Positions 61,293-64,000 of a DNA stretch of 64,000 nt are shown here, piece after piece. Under the pieces are notes generated by a model, which saw only the letters and a list, made by a program, of their open reading frames with translations, was not told the DNA's origin and searched no databases. Numbering within the stretch: the first letter of the stretch is position 1; every line of letters starts with the position of its first letter. The stretch is from an uncultured Oscillospiraceae bacterium (GTDB lineage: Bacteria; Bacillota; Clostridia; Oscillospirales; Oscillospiraceae), in contig CAJUSG010000006.1 of assembly GCA_910589085.1 (NCBI GenBank), forward strand, positions 2,940-66,939. Direction: 5' to 3'. Both the position numbers and the translations under genes were made by a program.

Positions 61293-61403
61293 ATTCAGTT
61301 TCGGAAACAGCCAAAGGAAAAGTGTCCCTGGCTTCCTGATTGTCTTGGGTCTGTTCTTTTGTTGCAGTGCGCCCTCACTCTCTGTCACTTAGCGGACAAG
61401 GGG

Positions 61404-62456
61404 TCATATTTCTCGGTAAGGGCCGAATATTTTTTCCAGCTGCGGCAGCGGGACGGTATGCCGCACACAGCGCATTGGGCGGCGGCGATAGACCGTATAA
61501 CAGCCGCAGCAGGCTGTGCAGGCACTCTCCTCCTGAAGCCCCTCCCTCATGCGGGCAATAAAATCAGGCTGGCAGATCAGACTGCGGCTGAAGGACACAA
61601 AGGGGAATCCCGCTTCCAGCACCTGTTCCGCTGCGGTGCGGGAAAAGACCCCGCCCACCGGGATCAGGGGCAGAGCTATGCCCTCTCTGGCCGCCAGCGC
61701 CTCCTGGAGGTAAAAGGGCTCCTTTGCCCCCGGACGGGCAGAAAAATCCACGCCGCTGATCTCCACGCCATCCACTCCGGCCCTTTGGTACCGCTCCAGC
61801 AGCCCGTGCAGATCGCCGCAGCCGTTGGCGTCCGCCTTGACCAGCATGGCAAAATCCGGGCCGCAGGCCGCCCGAACGGCCTCCAGGATCCGGCCGGGCA
61901 GCCGGATCCGGTTTTCCAGGGAGCCGCCGTACTCGTCAGTCCGGTGATTTTCCCCGGGATTCAAAAAATTAGACAGCAGATAGCCATGGGCGTTGTGGAC
62001 CTGTACCCCGTCCAGCCCGGCCTCCCGGCATATCCGGGCCGCCTGGACAAACTGCTCCACCAGCCGTTCCAACTCCTCATGGGTCCAGCAATCCGGCCCT
62101 TTCGGCGGGCGTCCGTTCACCCGCTCCATCCCCTTCAGGCCACTGTGGCTGATCTGGCCCAGGAGCCGGCCCCCCGCCCGGTGGACCCCGTCTGCCGCCC
62201 GGGCCAGCAGGCTTCGGTCGGTCTGTCCATCCAGAACAATCTGCCCCTCATCGGCTCGCTGGCTCCGGTCCACCGTCATATGTCCGGTGATAATCAAGCC
62301 CACCTCGTGCTCCGCCAGCTCCGTCAGAAGCCGGACCCAAGCCGGGGTCGGCTGTCCCTCCGGATCGGAGACATGCTCGTTGGTGGCGGAACGGACCGTT
62401 CTGTTTTTCAGCTGGAGGGGTCCCAGCCGGGCCGGCTCAAACAGATGATATCCCAT
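61404..62456 (-). CDS. NADH:flavin oxidoreductase / Old Yellow Enzyme family protein
   Basis: A 350-residue FMN barrel: N-terminal MGYHLFEPARLGPLQLKNRT, HSG in QISHSGLKG, and the central DGVQVHNAHGYLLSNFLNPG plus RTDEYGGSLENR. It stops soon after a cysteine cluster, CTACCGC...RC (last 40 residues), and lacks the FAD/NAD(P)H domain of the larger dienoyl-CoA reductases. The cluster could hold an iron-sulfur centre. Substrate unknown. AGGAGGG precedes ATG 62456; 13 bases separate it from the CoA-transferase gene. Confidence 0.88.
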   Translation of the reverse strand: MGYHLFEPARLGPLQLKNRTVRSATNEHVSDPEGQPTPAWVRLLTELAEHEVGLIITGHMTVDRSQRADEGQIVLDGQTDRSLLARAADGVHRAGGRLLGQISHSGLKGMERVNGRPPKGPDCWTHEELERLVEQFVQAARICREAGLDGVQVHNAHGYLLSNFLNPGENHRTDEYGGSLENRIRLPGRILEAVRAACGPDFAMLVKADANGCGDLHGLLERYQRAGVDGVEISGVDFSARPGAKEPFYLQEALAAREGIALPLIPVGGVFSRTAAEQVLEAGFPFVSFSRSLICQPDFIARMREGLQEESACTACCGCYTVYRRRPMRCVRHTVPLPQLEKIFGPYREI

Positions 62457-62469
62457 ATGTTCCCTCCTG

Positions 62470-63786
62470 TCAGAAGTTTTCCCGGGCATACTGCTCCAGC
62501 TCCTCCCGAAAATCCGGATGGGCGATGGAGATCATGGCCTGGGCCCGCTCCCGGAGCGACCGCCCGGAGAGCTTGACCACACCGTACTCCGTAGCCACAT
62601 ACTGCACCATGGTGCGGGGGGCGGATACGGTGCTGCCGCCGGGGATGGCGGGGAGAATGTTGGACTTGCGCACCCCATCCCTGGTCATCCGGGAGGAATT
62701 GATACAGATAAATCCCTTGCCGCCCGGAGAGCGGAAGGCCCCCTCCAGAAAGTCCATCTGTCCGCCGATTCCCGACAACTGCCGGGTTCCGGCCGACTCC
62801 CCGTTCTCCTGCCCCATCAGATCAAGCTGCACGCCGCCGTTGATGCTGATAACATTTCTCATCTCGGCAATACGGTACGGATTATGGATATAATCCAGGT
62901 CGCCCGGGTGAAACAGCTCCGGCTCAGCGTCCAGCCAGTCATACAGCTCCTGGGAGCCCATGGCGAGATTCCAGGCGGACAGTCCCGCATCCATCTCCTT
63001 GCGGGCATTGGTCAGCTTTCCCGCCTGATACAGGGCCAGAAACGGGTCGCTGATGGTGCCGGTATGACAGCCGATGTCTTTCAAATCCGACTGTGCAATC
63101 ATGTTGGCCACTGTGAAGGGTACGCCCCCAACCCCCAGGGAGAGCACCGCTCCGTCCGGAATCTCGGCCACCACCAGCTCCGCAATCTTTTTATCAGTCT
63201 CCGAGGCCGCCTTGTAGCTGCGCACCGGCAGGGGCTCATGCTCCCCCTCCACAATGTAGTCCGCCTCGGACAGGTGGACCCGGTGGGAGCCGGCCACACC
63301 CTGGAGTCTGGGCAGGCGCTCGTTGATCTCGAATACCACCGTCCGGGCATTCTCAAAGATGGTGCGCCAGGCATAATTGGAGATCCCTAGTCCGCAGTAC
63401 CCCCTGTCGTCGGGGGCCGAGACCGGGACAAAGGCCACGTCTGCCCGGATATGATTCCGGTACAGCTCCGGCAGAGAGCGCAGCATCACCGGCAGGAACT
63501 GCACCAGGCCGCGGCTTTGCAGCTTGCGTTCGTAGTCGCCGATGTGCCAGCTGTAGTAAGTAAACGCGCTGCGCTCCGGATCGCATTCCACCACCTCGAT
63601 CCGGGGACGGATGACCAGCCCGCCCCGGATTTTCACATCTCTCAACTCGTCCCTGCGCCTAGCCAGGGCCCGGTCCATCAACTCCGGAAAGCCCGCGCCA
63701 AAGCCGTAATCCACCCAGTCCCCCGAGCGCACTGCCCTGGCGGCTTCCTCCGGTGTGACAAATTTGCTTCTGTACTCGGCCAGCAT
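62470..63786 (-). CDS. Acyl-CoA:acetate/4-hydroxybutyrate CoA-transferase
   Basis: A 438-residue member of the acetyl-CoA hydrolase/transferase family, closest by eye to butyryl-CoA:acetate and 4-hydroxybutyrate CoA-transferases: SGDWVDYGFGAGFPELMDRA, VRIRGG-like DVKIRGGLVIRP, LSLGVGGVPFTVANMIAQSD, SGIGGQMDFLEGAFRSPGGK and the C-terminal ATEYGVVKLSGRSLRERAQA. It swaps CoA between acyl-CoA and a carboxylate. The neighbour at the window end is a SucD-like aldehyde dehydrogenase, which favours 4-hydroxybutyrate as substrate. AAGGAGG precedes the ATG. Confidence 0.88.
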   Translation of the reverse strand: MLAEYRSKFVTPEEAARAVRSGDWVDYGFGAGFPELMDRALARRRDELRDVKIRGGLVIRPRIEVVECDPERSAFTYYSWHIGDYERKLQSRGLVQFLPVMLRSLPELYRNHIRADVAFVPVSAPDDRGYCGLGISNYAWRTIFENARTVVFEINERLPRLQGVAGSHRVHLSEADYIVEGEHEPLPVRSYKAASETDKKIAELVVAEIPDGAVLSLGVGGVPFTVANMIAQSDLKDIGCHTGTISDPFLALYQAGKLTNARKEMDAGLSAWNLAMGSQELYDWLDAEPELFHPGDLDYIHNPYRIAEMRNVISINGGVQLDLMGQENGESAGTRQLSGIGGQMDFLEGAFRSPGGKGFICINSSRMTRDGVRKSNILPAIPGGSTVSAPRTMVQYVATEYGVVKLSGRSLRERAQAMISIAHPDFREELEQYARENF

Positions 63787-63829
63787 GTCTTTTCCTCCTT
63801 GTACTGTGCGATATAACGAATTTTATCTG

Positions 63830-63859
63830 AAAAGTCCGGCTTTTTCAAGCCGGACTTTT
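63830..63859 (-). terminator. Hairpin between the aldehyde dehydrogenase and CoA-transferase genes
   Basis: A 13-base inverted repeat (63830-63842 with 63847-63859) rich in A/T at the ends follows the dehydrogenase stop; downstream minus-strand bases are T-rich. Confidence 0.8.
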
Positions 63860-63864
63860 GATCG

Positions 63865-64000
63865 TCACTCCGCCCAGATTTCTTCATCAGAGGGGACGTA
63901 CATGTCCGGAACTCTGTAAGAAATGCGGCTGACATTCATCAGGTGGGTATACCACAGGTTCTCGCTGATAATGTTGTTGCCCCAGGTGCCGCAGCCCAGT
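63865..64000 (-). CDS. C-terminal end of a CoA-acylating aldehyde dehydrogenase (SucD-like), partial
   Basis: The last 44 codons read LGCGTWGNNIISENLWYTHL followed by MNVSRISYRVPDMYVPSDEE and IWAE. The GCGTWGxN...S-N--Y-HL-N motif is typical of the C-terminus of succinate-semialdehyde dehydrogenase (SucD) and AdhE-type dehydrogenases. The rest lies beyond the window. With the CoA-transferase it would make and use succinate semialdehyde or 4-hydroxybutyrate. Confidence 0.8.
   Translation of the reverse strand, partial: LGCGTWGNNIISENLWYTHLMNVSRISYRVPDMYVPSDEEIWAE

Overview
The window looks like a chromosomal segment of a GC-rich, low-G+C-phylum Firmicute of the Oscillospiraceae type (relatives of Flavonifractor, Lawsonibacter, Pseudoflavonifractor or Intestinimonas). 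The reasons are Clostridia-style genes (glgC/glgD pair, FtcD and FchA as separate proteins, ECF folate transporter, GHKL/LytTR regulators, butyrate-type CoA-transferase next to a CoA-acylating aldehyde dehydrogenase), AGGAGG ribosome binding sites and GC-rich third positions. The genus is inference.

Layout. (1) 1-8340: histidine and folate one-carbon block. hutU is divergent from a LysR gene; then ftcD-fchA, a tetrahydrofolate riboswitch, folT, hutD-like, folC and a formate/nitrite channel. FtcD and FchA move the formimino carbon of histidine onto tetrahydrofolate, FolT/FolC supply and retain the cofactor, and the channel could export formate. hutH and hutI are not here. (2) 8374-8955: small membrane XRE regulator. 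(3) 9009-17744: glycogen operon glgB-glgC-glgD-glgA-glgP on the minus strand; then a DD-carboxypeptidase. (4) 19434-32569: an intact, compact phage-derived operon in PBSX (xtm/xkd) gene order, from terminase to the last baseplate gene, with a -1 frameshift in its tail chaperone but no recognisable tape measure, tail fibre, lysis, integrase or replication genes. (5) 32618-35289: prfB and pepD. (6) 35377-41178: BMP-type ABC importer of unknown substrate with a DUF3798-like lipoprotein. (7) 41651-47282: PhoB-type regulator, ABC exporter and kinase (peptide-resistance-like module), then a LytTR regulator broken by a G-run frameshift and its GHKL kinase. (8) 47306-48281: two unknown small proteins. 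(9) 48540-48705: tRNA-Leu(UAA) and initiator tRNA, followed by an AT-rich gene-free stretch. (10) 49431-51969: BlaI/BlaR1-like pair with clear operators. (11) 52239-57671: Na/Pi cotransporter, phosphoglucomutase, RluA pseudouridine synthase, two small membrane proteins and an XRE repressor. (12) 57903-61292: GHKL/LytTR pair whose regulator seems to start at AUA, plus a broken kinase. (13) 61404-64000: an Old Yellow Enzyme-type oxidoreductase, a CoA-transferase and the end of a SucD-like aldehyde dehydrogenase, suggesting a 4-hydroxybutyrate/butyrate route.

A family of palindromic intergenic repeats (ends GTAGGGGCGG / CCGCCCCTAC or GTAGGGCGCG) recurs across the window, including several places inside the phage-like operon. 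The strongest candidates for a second look are the reduced contractile-particle operon with its recoding site and odd protein in the tape-measure position, and the riboswitch placed inside the histidine/folate operon. All family names come from recognising sequence motifs by eye; no database search was run.
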